DNA of 64,000 nt from Geomonas agri (GCF_020179605.1 NZ_JAINZO010000002.1:496001-560000), one strand, 5' to 3'; shown: positions 28,009-37,288, numbered from the stretch's first letter. Notes: generated from the letters alone by a model not told the origin. Numbers and translations are program-made.

Positions 28009-29841
28009 ATGGCCATAGACTGCGAAGATCAGGAACTATTGGACGGCTTTCTTGCCGAAACCACCGAGCTCCTGGAAAAACTTGACGACGACCTGATCTC
28101 TCTCGAGAAGAGCCCGGAAGACGCCGACCTCATGAACCGGATCTTCCGGTCCATCCACACGGTGAAGGGGGCCTCGAGCTTCCTGGGATTCGACATGCTC
28201 GTCAAGGTCACGCACAAGACCGAGGACGTGCTGAACCGGCTCAGGAAGCTGGAGCTGACGCTCACCTCCGAGATCATGGACGTGATCCTCGAGGCGGTCG
28301 ACCTCGTCAAGACCCTGGTGGCCGACATCAAGGGTGGCGACATCGTCGACCGGGACCTGGAGGGGACCATAGCCAAGTTGATCCCGTTCCTTTCGGAGAA
28401 CGCCGTGGAAGCGACCGTGCTCGCGCCCGTCTTCGCCCCCAAGGAGGAGAAGGCTGCCGCCCCTGCGGAAGCGCCGGCACAAGCCGCGGCGGCCGAGCCT
28501 GCTGCCGAGGCCGCGTCTGCCGCCCCGCAAGAAGCCAAGGCGGAAGCCAAGGCCGAGCCCGCGCCCGCCCAGCAGGTAGCGCCCGCGCCGCAACCCAAGC
28601 CCCAGCCGGTCAAGGAGCCGCAAAAGGTTCCCGCCAAGGGTGGTGGCGAAGACCTCGCCGACAACTCGACGGTCAGGGTGGACGTGAAGCGCCTGGACGA
28701 CCTGATGAACCAGGTCGGCGAGCTGGTGCTGGAGCGTAACCGCATGATCCAGCTGCACAGCGACTACCAGACCGGCCTCAATCCCGCCGAGTTCGGCGAC
28801 GATTTCGGCAAGCTCTCCAAGCGGCTTAACTTCGTCACCTCGGAACTGCAGATGCAGGTCCTCAAGATGCGCATGCTCCCGGTGGAGAAGGTATTCAAGA
28901 AGTTCCCGCGCATCGTCCGCAACCTGGCACGCGACCTGGGCAAGGAGGTCGACCTGGTCATCTACGGCGAGGAGACCGAACTGGACCGTTCCGTTGTCGA
29001 CGAGATCGGCGATCCCTTGATCCACCTGATCAGGAACGCCCTGGACCACGGCCTGGAGACCCCGGAGCAGCGCCTGGCCGCCGGCAAGGACCGCACCGGC
29101 ACCGTGGTCCTCTCCGCCGCCCACGAGGGGAACCAGATCGTCATCAGCATCAAGGACAACGGCCGCGGCATCGACCCGGACAAGATCGCCAAGAAGGCGC
29201 TGGACAAGGGGCTGGTCACCGACGAGCAGGTCGCTGCCATGGGGACCCGGGAGATCCTCGACCTCATCTTCCTCCCCGGCTTCTCCACCAAGGAGCAGAC
29301 CACCGACCTCTCCGGGCGCGGCGTGGGCATGGACGTGGTGCGCACCAACATCCGGAAGCTGAACGGCATCATCGAGATCAAGAACGAGGTGGGGCACGGC
29401 AGCGAGTTCATACTGAAACTGCCGCTTACCCTGGCCATCATCCAGTCGCTGCTGGTCGAGGTCGAGAAGGAGGTCTACTCGATCCCGCTGGCCTCGGTCA
29501 TCGAGACCATGCGCGTCAGCAAGAAGGAGTTCCACATGATCGGCGGCCAGGAGGTGCTCAAGCTGCGGGACTCGGTGCTGCCGCTGCTCCGGTTGCAGCA
29601 GACCTTCGGGTGCCACGAGGTCTACACGGACCGGGACACCTGCTACGTGGTCATCGTTGGGGTCGCAGAGAAGAGGATCGGCCTGATCGTCACCAGGCTG
29701 CTCGGGCAACAGGAGGTTGCCATCAAGTCGCTGGGCAAGTTCCTGTCCAACCTCCCGGGGATCGGCGGATCGACCATCATGGGAGACGGCAGGGTGGCGT
29801 TAATTGTAGATCCGATCGGACTGGTCGGTGGGGCAGCCTGA
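28009..29841 (+). CDS. cheA: Chemotaxis histidine kinase CheA
   Basis: The 610-residue kinase has a P1/Hpt domain with phospho-acceptor His50 (RSIHTVKGASSFLGF). An Ala/Pro/Lys-rich linker (about 143-212) replaces any recognisable P2 domain. P3 dimerisation helices start near 222 (VDVKRLDDLMNQVGELVLER). The P4 ATPase has N box LIHLIRNALDHGLETP and G boxes DNGRGIDPDK and GRGVGMDVVRTN. The P5 CheW-like domain occupies about 475-605. Loss of P2 suggests phosphotransfer to CheY/CheB without a docking domain. It lies ten bases from cheR. Confidence 0.95.
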   Translation: MAIDCEDQELLDGFLAETTELLEKLDDDLISLEKSPEDADLMNRIFRSIHTVKGASSFLGFDMLVKVTHKTEDVLNRLRKLELTLTSEIMDVILEAVDLVKTLVADIKGGDIVDRDLEGTIAKLIPFLSENAVEATVLAPVFAPKEEKAAAPAEAPAQAAAAEPAAEAASAAPQEAKAEAKAEPAPAQQVAPAPQPKPQPVKEPQKVPAKGGGEDLADNSTVRVDVKRLDDLMNQVGELVLERNRMIQLHSDYQTGLNPAEFGDDFGKLSKRLNFVTSELQMQVLKMRMLPVEKVFKKFPRIVRNLARDLGKEVDLVIYGEETELDRSVVDEIGDPLIHLIRNALDHGLETPEQRLAAGKDRTGTVVLSAAHEGNQIVISIKDNGRGIDPDKIAKKALDKGLVTDEQVAAMGTREILDLIFLPGFSTKEQTTDLSGRGVGMDVVRTNIRKLNGIIEIKNEVGHGSEFILKLPLTLAIIQSLLVEVEKEVYSIPLASVIETMRVSKKEFHMIGGQEVLKLRDSVLPLLRLQQTFGCHEVYTDRDTCYVVIVGVAEKRIGLIVTRLLGQQEVAIKSLGKFLSNLPGIGGSTIMGDGRVALIVDPIGLVGGAA

Positions 29842-29851
29842 GGGGACGATA

Positions 29852-30724
29852 ATGCCATTAGACATGAAACCATTTGACGCTAAAAGTGCCCCGAAGATTT
29901 CCGACAAGGATTTCGAGCAGCTTCGGGACTACATATACAACGTCTGCGGCATCTACTTCCACAGCAGCAAGAAGTACTTCCTGGAAAGCCGTCTGGCGCG
30001 CAGGATGGAAGGGACCGGCTGCAAGACCCATGCGGACTACTACCAGTACGTGCGCAGCCCGGCCACCGGAAGGACCGAGCTGACCAAACTGCTCGACGAG
30101 ATCACCACCAACGAGACCTGCTTCTTCAGGAACATGCCCCAGCTGAACGCGCTGGAGAACAAGTTCCTCCCCGAGATCATCGCCACCAAGGGGAAAATCG
30201 GGTTCAAGAAGCTGCGCATCTGGAGCGCCGGCTCCTCGTCTGGCGAAGAGGCCTACACCATGGCCATGATCCTCCTGGAAAAGCGCGCCACGCTCCTGAA
30301 GGACTGGATCATCGAAATCGTGGGAACCGACATCAATGAGACGGTGCTGGGCCAGGCACGCGAAGGGGTCTACAACAGCTACTCGGTGCGCAACACCCCC
30401 GACTACTACCTCAAGAAATACTTCAAGGAAGAGGCCCCGGGGCGGTTCGTGCTTTCTCCCGACGTGAAGAAACTGGCCACATTCAGCCAGTTGAACCTCT
30501 ACGACGACAACAAGATGCTCTTCATGAAGAGCTTCGATTTTATCTTCTGCGCCAACGTGCTCATCTACTTCGACACGTCCTCGAAGAGCAAGGTAGTGCA
30601 GCACTTCTACAACAACCTGCAGCCGTATGGCTACTTCTTCGTGGGGCAGTCCGAGTCGCTGCATGGGGTGAACGACAAATTCAAGACCGTGCACTTCCCT
30701 GGCGGGTTCACCTACAACAAGTGA
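29852..30724 (+). CDS. cheR: Chemotaxis protein methyltransferase CheR
   Basis: The 290-residue enzyme methylates glutamates of chemoreceptors with S-adenosylmethionine. The N-terminal helical domain has GIYFHSSKKYFLESRLARRM. The catalytic domain has NETCFFRN, the SAM motif IWSAGSSSGEEAYTMAM near residue 126, VGTDINETVLGQAREG and the motif FIFCANVLIYFD. I chose the ATG at 29852 (MPLDMKPF) with AGGGG six bases upstream; an earlier in-frame codon lies inside cheA. Confidence 0.95.
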   Translation: MPLDMKPFDAKSAPKISDKDFEQLRDYIYNVCGIYFHSSKKYFLESRLARRMEGTGCKTHADYYQYVRSPATGRTELTKLLDEITTNETCFFRNMPQLNALENKFLPEIIATKGKIGFKKLRIWSAGSSSGEEAYTMAMILLEKRATLLKDWIIEIVGTDINETVLGQAREGVYNSYSVRNTPDYYLKKYFKEEAPGRFVLSPDVKKLATFSQLNLYDDNKMLFMKSFDFIFCANVLIYFDTSSKSKVVQHFYNNLQPYGYFFVGQSESLHGVNDKFKTVHFPGGFTYNK

Positions 30725-30734
30725 GGACGATGCA

Positions 30735-31646
30735 ATGGATAAAGCAGCCATGATGCAGACTGCCCAGGAGATGGTCGAGAGCTTCGTTGACCTCCCCACC
30801 ATCCCGCACGTGGCCACCCGGGTGATCGAGCTTCTGGACCGCCCCGGCGTCGAGCTGGATGAAGTTGCCGACATGATTCTGGCCGACCAGGTCCTGGCGG
30901 CCCGGGTCATCAAGATGGTCAACTCGCCGCTGTACAAACCGGCCAACGAGATAAAGTCCGTGAAACGGGCCCTGATTTACCTGGGCTTCCGTCACATCCG
31001 CGAGCTGGCCTTCACCTGTTCCTTCGTCGACGTATTCGAAGGGCGAGACGGCATCTTCGACGTCAGGACGTTCTGGGAGCACTCCTTCGGCGTCGGCGTG
31101 GTCTCCAAGATCATCGCCCAGCGGGTGCGCTACCCGGACACCGAAAAGGCCTACCTGGTGGGGATCGTGCACGACATCGGCGAGGTTTTCCTCTCCTACT
31201 ACCGCCAGGACGCCTTCCGCGCCCTGCTCGAGTCGGTGAAGGGCCATCCCTTCCGGCTGGTGGACAAGGAGGCCGAGTACCTGGGGACCTCGCACAGCGA
31301 GATCGGCCTGTGCATCGCCCGAAAGTGGAACTTCCCTGCCGATTACTGCGAGGTGATCGGGCTGCACCACGACCCGGAGCAGGCCGTGCTCGACCCGACC
31401 CTGTGCGCCATCGTCAACCTGGCAGACCTGTTCTGCTCCGTGCGCCAGCTCGACTACGGCGGGAGCTCCTGGGTCACCTTCAACCTCGCCGAGGAAAAGG
31501 CCTGGGCTATCCTGAGGGCCTACGCGCCCAATCTCGCCGACCTCGACGTGGAGCGCTTCTGCTACGAGCTGGACGACCGCGTCCCCGAGATCCAGGACAT
31601 GGTCAAATCGATCTTCCAAGGCATAGGAGCCAAAGAAACGTCATGA
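30735..31646 (+). CDS. HDOD-domain signalling protein
   Basis: The 303-residue protein has an HDOD domain over about residues 18-215. It starts LPTIPHVATRVIELLDRPGV and contains VNSPLYKPANEIKSVKRALI, LGFRHIRELAFTCSF and an HD pair in YLVGIVHDIGEVFLSYYR. HDOD proteins are regulatory relatives of HD phosphohydrolases, often in motility and signalling loci. It sits between cheR and cheB and overlaps cheB by four bases (ATGA), so it is part of the operon. Its biochemical role is not known. Confidence 0.88.
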   Translation: MDKAAMMQTAQEMVESFVDLPTIPHVATRVIELLDRPGVELDEVADMILADQVLAARVIKMVNSPLYKPANEIKSVKRALIYLGFRHIRELAFTCSFVDVFEGRDGIFDVRTFWEHSFGVGVVSKIIAQRVRYPDTEKAYLVGIVHDIGEVFLSYYRQDAFRALLESVKGHPFRLVDKEAEYLGTSHSEIGLCIARKWNFPADYCEVIGLHHDPEQAVLDPTLCAIVNLADLFCSVRQLDYGGSSWVTFNLAEEKAWAILRAYAPNLADLDVERFCYELDDRVPEIQDMVKSIFQGIGAKETS

Positions 31647-32713
31647 TCCCCGCAACCTCGAGCAAACTGAAGGTACTGATCGTCGACGACTCCTCCTTTA
31701 TGAGGATGGCAATCCGCGGCATCCTCACCAAGGCCCCCGGCGTGGAGATCGTCGGCATCGCGGCCGACGGCATGGAAGGGGTGGAAAAGGCCCTGGCGCT
31801 GAAACCGGACCTGATCACCATGGACGTCGAGATGCCGCGCATGGACGGCATTGCCGCGCTGAAGCAGATCATGTCCAAGCAGCCCACCCGGGTGCTCATG
31901 GTCTCCACCCTTACCTGCGAGGGGGCGCGGGCCACCTTCGAGGCGCTCGAAGCGGGCGCCATCGACTACGTCCCCAAGAACGTCAGCGACTGCAAGGACG
32001 CGCAGGCCATGTTCCAGGCGGCGCTCCTCGAGAAAGTGCGCGAGGCTTCGGTCTCTGCCATCCCCAGGCGTGGCGGCCTCGGCCTCGTGCAGCGGGTCGC
32101 GCCGCCGGTGCAGGTGCGTCCGTCCCAGTTCGCCAACCGCCGCATCGGTTACGTCGGCATCGGTGCCTCCACCGGGGGACCGGTCGCGCTCCAGGAGGTC
32201 ATCTCCCGAATCCCGGTCAATTTCCCGCACGGCATCGTGGTGGCCATCCACATGCCCAAGGCCTTCACCGGCCCCTACGCCGAGAGGCTCAACGCCAAGT
32301 GTTCGTTATCGATCAGGGAAGCGGTGGACGGGGATATCGTCAAGGGTGGGCAGGTGCTGATCGCACCGGGCGGAATGCATACCAGCCTGGTCAGGCAGGG
32401 GAGCAATATCGTGGTGAAGACCTCCCCGACCAGCGAGTTCCCGCAGTACATCTACATCCCTTCGGTGGACCAGATGATCACCTCCATGGCGGACGCCAGC
32501 AACGGCGCCATGTTAGGGGTAATCCTGACCGGGATGGGGAATGACGGGTTCAAGGGGATGAAGCATCTGAAGGAAAAAGGAGGGCTGACCCTGGTGCAGA
32601 ACGAGGCGACCTCCACCATCTACGGCATGCCGCGCGCCTGCATCGACGGCAAGGTGGCCGACGTAGTGCTGCCGCTGGACCAGATAGGATTCGAGATCGG
32701 GAAGATCGGCTAG
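31643..32713 (+). CDS. cheB: Chemotaxis protein-glutamate methylesterase CheB
   Basis: The 356-residue response regulator has a receiver domain (VLIVDDSSFMR; phospho-Asp61 in ITMDVEMPRMDG), a linker, and a methylesterase domain. The catalytic triad is visible: Ser in IGASTGGPVALQ, His in VVAIHMP and Asp in LTGMGNDGFKGM. It reverses CheR methylation and can deamidate receptors. Start overlaps the HDOD stop as ATGA. The operon lacks cheY, cheD and a receptor gene in this window. It converges with the minus-strand gene three bases away without a visible terminator. Confidence 0.95.
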   Translation: MIPATSSKLKVLIVDDSSFMRMAIRGILTKAPGVEIVGIAADGMEGVEKALALKPDLITMDVEMPRMDGIAALKQIMSKQPTRVLMVSTLTCEGARATFEALEAGAIDYVPKNVSDCKDAQAMFQAALLEKVREASVSAIPRRGGLGLVQRVAPPVQVRPSQFANRRIGYVGIGASTGGPVALQEVISRIPVNFPHGIVVAIHMPKAFTGPYAERLNAKCSLSIREAVDGDIVKGGQVLIAPGGMHTSLVRQGSNIVVKTSPTSEFPQYIYIPSVDQMITSMADASNGAMLGVILTGMGNDGFKGMKHLKEKGGLTLVQNEATSTIYGMPRACIDGKVADVVLPLDQIGFEIGKIG

Positions 32714-32716
32714 ACT

Positions 32717-33004
32717 TTAGCGCCGCGCCTGGATCAGCAGCCCTCCTGCGGAGATCCTGACAGAGCAGCGCGAGAAACCTTCCCGCTTCAACCGGAACAG
32801 CACGACCGGGGCGGCAAGCCCCCGGCAGTTCGGGACGAAGAGCCTCAGTTCGCCGGAAGCATCCAGGAAAAGCCCCATACCTCCCCTGATATCCGCTGGC
32901 TCACACTCACGCACCCTATCCGGCTCGACCGGCTGGGGTGTTCCGCCTTGTGCGGGATGGAGCGCGTGCCAGATCAGCGCGATGGTTCGCAGCATCCTTG
33001 TCAT
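32717..33004 (-). CDS. Hypothetical 95-residue protein coupled to an EamA transporter
   Basis: The ATG at 33004 overlaps the transporter stop as ATGA, and GGAGG lies seven bases upstream, so translation looks real and coupled. The product starts MTRMLRTIALIWHALHPAQG and has no membrane helix. Its C-terminal half appears beta-rich (GLFLDASGELRLFVPNCRGL, VVLFRLKREGFSRCSVRISA). It has three cysteines and no motif I recognise. Coupling suggests a function with, or stoichiometric to, the transporter. Confidence 0.6.
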   Translation of the reverse strand: MTRMLRTIALIWHALHPAQGGTPQPVEPDRVRECEPADIRGGMGLFLDASGELRLFVPNCRGLAAPVVLFRLKREGFSRCSVRISAGGLLIQARR

Positions 33005-34011
33005 GGCTTGACCTCCCCCCGTTCCTGGAACCCCTCGCCCTCTGCACCCGTTCGCTCCGGGCCACTTGTCGGCTTTGGTACCGCCACCGCGGCCTGCTGC
33101 CTGGCGGTACCGCGACTGCCCCAGTAGACGCCGGCGACCACCAGCAACCCGCCGCACAGTTGCGGCAGCACCACCCGTTCCCCCAAGAGCAGCGCAGCCT
33201 GCATCGCCCCGAAGAACGGGACCAGGTTGACGAAGACCGCCGCGCGCGAGGCACCTATCCGCCCCACCCCCTGGTACCACCAGACAAACCCGACCACAGT
33301 CCCCAAAAGTGCCAGTTGCAGGATGGCAAGCCACCCAACCCAGCTGAACGCAGGCCAGGGGCCACCCAAGACGGCGTGTTCGAGCAGCGCGGCCGGCAAG
33401 AGGAGCATCGCTCCGAACAGCGCTGCGTACGCAGTGGCTGCCAGCGGCGTGAAGGTGGCGAGAGCCTTCTTGCCCAGGATGGAGTAGAGCGCCCAGCAAA
33501 GCGGTGCACCCAGCATGATGATGTCGCCCTTGTTGAAAGCGAAGCCGGCGAGGACCGCCCAGGATCCTTTTGAGATAACCACCGACACGCCCAGCAGCGA
33601 CACCAGGAGGCCGATTGCCTGGGTCAGGGTGACCCTTTCCCGGAGCCAGAGCGCGGAGAGGACTGCAGTCAGAAGCGGATTGATGGCGACGATGAGCGCG
33701 CCGCTGGTGGCTGTGGTCAGCTTCAGGCCGGTAAAAAAGACCGCGTTGTAGCAGAAGATGCCGGTGACGCCCAGGCTGAAGAGGAGGGCAAGCTCCCGCA
33801 ACCCCTTGGGCACGGGGAACGGTTTGCCCTCTTTGGCTGCGTACCAGGCGGTGAGCGCGATGAGGCAGGTCCCTGCGATCGAGAACCGGCTGGTGGCCGC
33901 GAAGAAAGGAGGCGCCTCTTTTACCGCCAGGCGCGCCGCGACGAAGGTGCCGCCCCAGAAAAATGTGGTCAGAACCAGCTTCACATATACCGATTTGAGA
34001 CTTCCCGTCAT
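33001..34011 (-). CDS. EamA-family (DMT) transporter
   Basis: The 336-residue protein has ten hydrophobic helices in two EamA repeats. It starts MTGSLKSVYVKLVLTTFFWG and contains FVAARLAVKEAPPFFAATSR and, at the second repeat, GDIIMLGAPLCWALYSILGK. A hydrophilic C-terminal tail of about 40 residues ends near EVKP. The substrate is unknown. It differs clearly from the EamA protein at 20 kb, so this is not a recent duplication. The downstream 95-residue gene overlaps its stop codon. Confidence 0.87.
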   Translation of the reverse strand: MTGSLKSVYVKLVLTTFFWGGTFVAARLAVKEAPPFFAATSRFSIAGTCLIALTAWYAAKEGKPFPVPKGLRELALLFSLGVTGIFCYNAVFFTGLKLTTATSGALIVAINPLLTAVLSALWLRERVTLTQAIGLLVSLLGVSVVISKGSWAVLAGFAFNKGDIIMLGAPLCWALYSILGKKALATFTPLAATAYAALFGAMLLLPAALLEHAVLGGPWPAFSWVGWLAILQLALLGTVVGFVWWYQGVGRIGASRAAVFVNLVPFFGAMQAALLLGERVVLPQLCGGLLVVAGVYWGSRGTARQQAAVAVPKPTSGPERTGAEGEGFQERGEVKP

Positions 34012-34105
34012 GCTGTCAGCACCCCGCCCCGAGGCCTACGCGGCGAAGCGCTGCACCTCTACCTAAACTTCTTTCCCTGCTCACTTCCCCTCCAACCGCG
34101 GTGCA

Positions 34106-35134
34106 TTAAAACCAGCGGATCATTTCATGTTCCATGTCAATCTGGTAGCGGTACTTGCGCAGGAAGTCCATCCCTAGCAGGCCATCGTGTATCCCGGAGC
34201 TGCCACTGTAGGAGATCAGTTCGACCTCCATCGAAGGGCGGGCATAGGGGCCGACGGTCACCGCGTCGACGCGCACGATCCTGGAGCGCACCACCCTGCC
34301 GTCGGCCAGCTCCGCCTGCGCATTCGCGGCAGAGCGTAAATCAATGGGGAGCCTGTTGGCAACACTTTCGTGCAGTGCCGTCCTGGTGGCGCCGGTGTCG
34401 AGGACCAATTCCAGCCGGATGGCCTGGCCGCCGTGCTTCACGGTCACCGGGACCAGCACCTGGTTGTCCACCACGCGCACCTTGGTGACCATATCGCCAG
34501 CGGGGGCCGCCGCCAGCATCGCGGCGGGTCGTTCCTGTCGCTGGGAAAGCTGTTCCCCCCTTCCCCGTTGCTCCCCGTCCCCGTTTTGTTCCGCCTGCGC
34601 CGACGTAGGGATCTGGGCACCGGTCTGCACCTGCCCCTTGGGCTCAGCCTCTTCCGCGATCTGCTGGGCCTGTGCCAGCTGGACCTGCTCGCTGGCGCCA
34701 TAGGGCCACAGCAGGTAAAGCATCACGCCGGCCACCGCCAGCAGGCCGGCCAACCCGGCAGCGGTCCTTGCCGCAGATACTGGTCCGGCGCGGTGGGTCT
34801 GCCGCCCGGACAGCTCATGGGCGTATCCAGCCAACTTCTTTCCGATCAGGGGATCCGGACAGGTCTGCGCAAGTTTCGCCAAGGCCCCCACCGCCCCCCG
34901 GTCACCGCCCTTGATCAGCGGGATGGCAATGGAACTGACCAGGTCCATGACCATATCCTGCAGACGCCGGTATCCCTGTACCCCGTTGGCCTGTCCCAGG
35001 ACCGGGAAGACGATCCGCTCAACGTCGCAGAGGGCCGCAATCAACAACTCGTGCCTGGTGGCGGCATCGGTGCTTTCCCGCAGTTCGAGCGCGACCCTTT
35101 CCTTTATTCCCCTGCACAGATGCTCGAGATCCAT
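34106..35134 (-). CDS. Membrane-anchored retropepsin-like aspartic protease
   Basis: The 342-residue protein has a helical N-terminal domain (about 1-115), one transmembrane segment (about 123-144), a Gln/Glu-rich linker and a C-terminal single-lobe aspartic protease domain. Asp246 lies in VLDTGATRTALH, and GLLGMDFLRKYRYQID is the typical downstream flap/alpha segment. The protease would be periplasmic if the N terminus is inside, and would dimerise like retropepsins. I chose the ATG at 35134 with GGGGG six bases upstream over one seven codons earlier. Target unknown. Confidence 0.8.
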   Translation of the reverse strand: MDLEHLCRGIKERVALELRESTDAATRHELLIAALCDVERIVFPVLGQANGVQGYRRLQDMVMDLVSSIAIPLIKGGDRGAVGALAKLAQTCPDPLIGKKLAGYAHELSGRQTHRAGPVSAARTAAGLAGLLAVAGVMLYLLWPYGASEQVQLAQAQQIAEEAEPKGQVQTGAQIPTSAQAEQNGDGEQRGRGEQLSQRQERPAAMLAAAPAGDMVTKVRVVDNQVLVPVTVKHGGQAIRLELVLDTGATRTALHESVANRLPIDLRSAANAQAELADGRVVRSRIVRVDAVTVGPYARPSMEVELISYSGSSGIHDGLLGMDFLRKYRYQIDMEHEMIRWF

Positions 35135-35272
35135 GGCGATCCCCCACGGCAGCACGAATCCGCGTCATGTGGCACTGTTCGGCGACGACAGGAAATTCTA
35201 GCGTACTATGGGCAGCGCGTCAGCGCCGGTGGGCCGCCTGAGGAAAAATAGCAGCGGCCAACGAACCGCGGA

Positions 35273-36658
35273 TCAGCGCCCGTCTTCCCCTGCCTCTTGC
35301 ACCACTGCGGCGGAGCCGTCCATGGTGGTAGCGAGACGCAGGACGTAGAGCAGGATGACGCAGGCGGCTCCCCACGTGACGAACAGGATGCCGCACCAGA
35401 TGCCGGTGAGGCCCCACCCGAGGACATCCGACAGGAGGTAGAAGATCGGGATCGGGAACACGATCTGCCGCGCGAGGCCGATCACCAGAGGGAAGACTGG
35501 ACGTTTGAGCCCCTGCAGCACGGCGACGCTGGTGTAGAGGATGACGTAGGCGGTGAAGACGAAGCATTCGATGTGCAGGTAGTGCACGCCGATATCGACG
35601 ACCACGGGGTCCTTGGTGAAGAACGACACGAGCGGCCGTGCCGCGAGGAAGACCGCCGCGGTGCCAAAGCTCATCAGGATCATGCCGGCCCGCAGCGAGG
35701 TACGGATGGTGAGCACCACGCGCTCCATCTGGCGCCCCCCGCTGTTTTGCGCCACCAGCGCCAGGGTGGCCACGTTCATCCCCATGACCGGTAGCAGGGC
35801 AATCTGCTCGATCCTGGTGCCGATGCCGTAGGCGGCGACCGCGTCGCTGCCGAAGCGGGCCACGAAGCGGGTGATGACGAAGATACCGATGGCAACGGTC
35901 ATCATGTTGAGGCTCGACGGGAAGCCGAGCTTGGCGAGTTGGTAGTAGGCGTGCCGGTCCGGGATCAGCTCCGGGATGCGGAAATGCCTGAGCATACCGG
36001 ACTGCCTGACCCGCATCAGCATATAGCAGTTGCCGATGGCCTGAACCAGCACGGTGGCCCATGCGATGCCGGACAGACCGAAGGCGGGCAAACCAAGGCC
36101 ACCGTACATGAACCAGGGGTCGAGGGCCAGGTTCAGGAAGAAACCGAGCACCAGGTAGTTACGGAAGCTGCGGCTGTCGCCGGTGGCGTTGAGGATGGCG
36201 TTCAGGACGTAGTTGACCAGGAAGAAGACGCTGCCGGTGAAGATGCAGCCCATGTACTGCAGGGCCAGTTCCAGCACGGTTCCATGGGCGCCGAGCAGGC
36301 CGAACAGGAAGGGTGCGCAGGCTAGTCCAACCAAGGTCAGCAGCAAACCGTGCAGCAAGCCGAAAGAGAGGGTCTGTCCGGCAAGGTGGCGCGCGCCGTC
36401 GCGGTCGCCGGCACCGAGGGCATGGCCGATGAGCGAGGTGGCTCCGGTGGAGATGCCGGCCCCGATGGCGATGATCAGGAAAAAGACCGGGAAGGAGAGC
36501 GACATCGCCGCCAGGGCGTCCGTGGAGATGCGCCCACCGTAGAAGGTGTCCACCACGTTGAACATGGTGTTGAAGAAGTAACCCACGCTGGTGGGCACGG
36601 CGATCTTGCGGATCAGGCCGGGGATGGGTTGGTTGAGCAGGTCGTGACCGTGGTTCAT
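35273..36658 (-). CDS. MATE-family efflux transporter
   Basis: The 461-residue protein has twelve hydrophobic segments. MATE features are the N-terminal INQPIPGLIRKIAVPTSVGY-type start (NQPIPGLIRKIAVPTSVGYF), ATSLIGHALGAGDRDGARHL near residue 72 and the matching second-half VAQNSGGRQMERVVLTIRTS. The family exports cationic drugs or metabolites by sodium or proton antiport. It is monocistronic by context, with a repeat-rich gap before the atp operon. Confidence 0.92.
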   Translation of the reverse strand: MNHGHDLLNQPIPGLIRKIAVPTSVGYFFNTMFNVVDTFYGGRISTDALAAMSLSFPVFFLIIAIGAGISTGATSLIGHALGAGDRDGARHLAGQTLSFGLLHGLLLTLVGLACAPFLFGLLGAHGTVLELALQYMGCIFTGSVFFLVNYVLNAILNATGDSRSFRNYLVLGFFLNLALDPWFMYGGLGLPAFGLSGIAWATVLVQAIGNCYMLMRVRQSGMLRHFRIPELIPDRHAYYQLAKLGFPSSLNMMTVAIGIFVITRFVARFGSDAVAAYGIGTRIEQIALLPVMGMNVATLALVAQNSGGRQMERVVLTIRTSLRAGMILMSFGTAAVFLAARPLVSFFTKDPVVVDIGVHYLHIECFVFTAYVILYTSVAVLQGLKRPVFPLVIGLARQIVFPIPIFYLLSDVLGWGLTGIWCGILFVTWGAACVILLYVLRLATTMDGSAAVVQEAGEDGR

Positions 36659-36689
36659 GGCACCTTCAATTCGCTGCCTTCATAGAAAA

Positions 36690-36782
36690 GCTCTCCCTCC
36701 CTAGCCCTCCCCCTCAGGGGGAGGGGAAAGTGGGCAGGTTGAAGCTCCTCCGCCTGGAAGGGGGAGGCTGGGAGGGGGGGCG
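36690..36782. repeat. G/C-rich palindromic repeat between MATE gene and atpC
   Basis: CCCTAGCCCTCCCCCTCAGG with GGGAGGGG forms a snapback, followed by a second purine-rich unit GGAAGGGGGAGGCTGGGAGG. It resembles the CTCTCCC repeats elsewhere but is more degenerate. Confidence 0.5.
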
Positions 36783-36820
36783 GTTTGTTCAAAGGAACAA
36801 GCTTACACGTCCTCCGGACA

Positions 36821-36846
36821 AAAAAAAAGAGCGGCGTGGCCGCTCT
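36821..36846 (-). terminator. Terminator of the atpF'-C operon
   Basis: Read on the minus strand, an 8-base stem AGAGCGGC / GCCGCTCT with a three-base loop is followed by eight or more T. It lies about 25 bases after the atpC stop. Confidence 0.85.
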
Positions 36847-36871
36847 TCTCATTTGTTTCTGTTTCGGACGC

Positions 36872-37288
36872 TTAGCGCCCGCCTGCCTTGCCGGCCACCT
36901 GTACCCGGATCAGGGCGCGCTCGAGCGCGGCCTGGTAGATGCGGAAGTTCTTGTCTTCCGGGGTGAGCGACTTGAGCTCGGTCTCGGCACGCCCAAGGGC
37001 TGCCTTGGCACGCTCCAGATCGATCTCGTCGGCCCTCTCGGCGGTTTCGACCAGCACGGTGACCTGGTCGTTTTCCACTTCGAAGTAGCCCCAGTTGAGC
37101 GCCAGGTGGTGCAGCACGCCGTCCTTCTTGTAGGCCAGCTCGCCGATCTTCAGCGAGGTGAGGAAGGGGGCGTGGCCCGGAAGGACACCGAACTCGCCGA
37201 GGGCACCAGTGGCGGTGATCTCGTCCACTTCTTCGGACATGACCTTCTTGTACGGGGTTACCAGTTCAACCTTCAGTTTTTCAGCCAT
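36872..37288 (-). CDS. atpC: ATP synthase F1 subunit epsilon
   Basis: The 138-residue central-stalk subunit contains the beta-sandwich signature GALGEFGVLPGHAPFLTSLK near residue 27. It also has a C-terminal helical hairpin (ERADEIDLERAKAALGRAET) that in other species can inhibit ATP hydrolysis. It is the last gene of the operon, 87 bases after atpD; the gap holds a GGGGACAGG-type repeat. Confidence 0.96.
   Translation of the reverse strand: MAEKLKVELVTPYKKVMSEEVDEITATGALGEFGVLPGHAPFLTSLKIGELAYKKDGVLHHLALNWGYFEVENDQVTVLVETAERADEIDLERAKAALGRAETELKSLTPEDKNFRIYQAALERALIRVQVAGKAGGR

Noticed and set aside
36784-36800. Hairpin TTGTTC-AAAGG-AACAA near the MATE gene
   Set aside because: Short, AT-rich and without a T tract; not a terminator.
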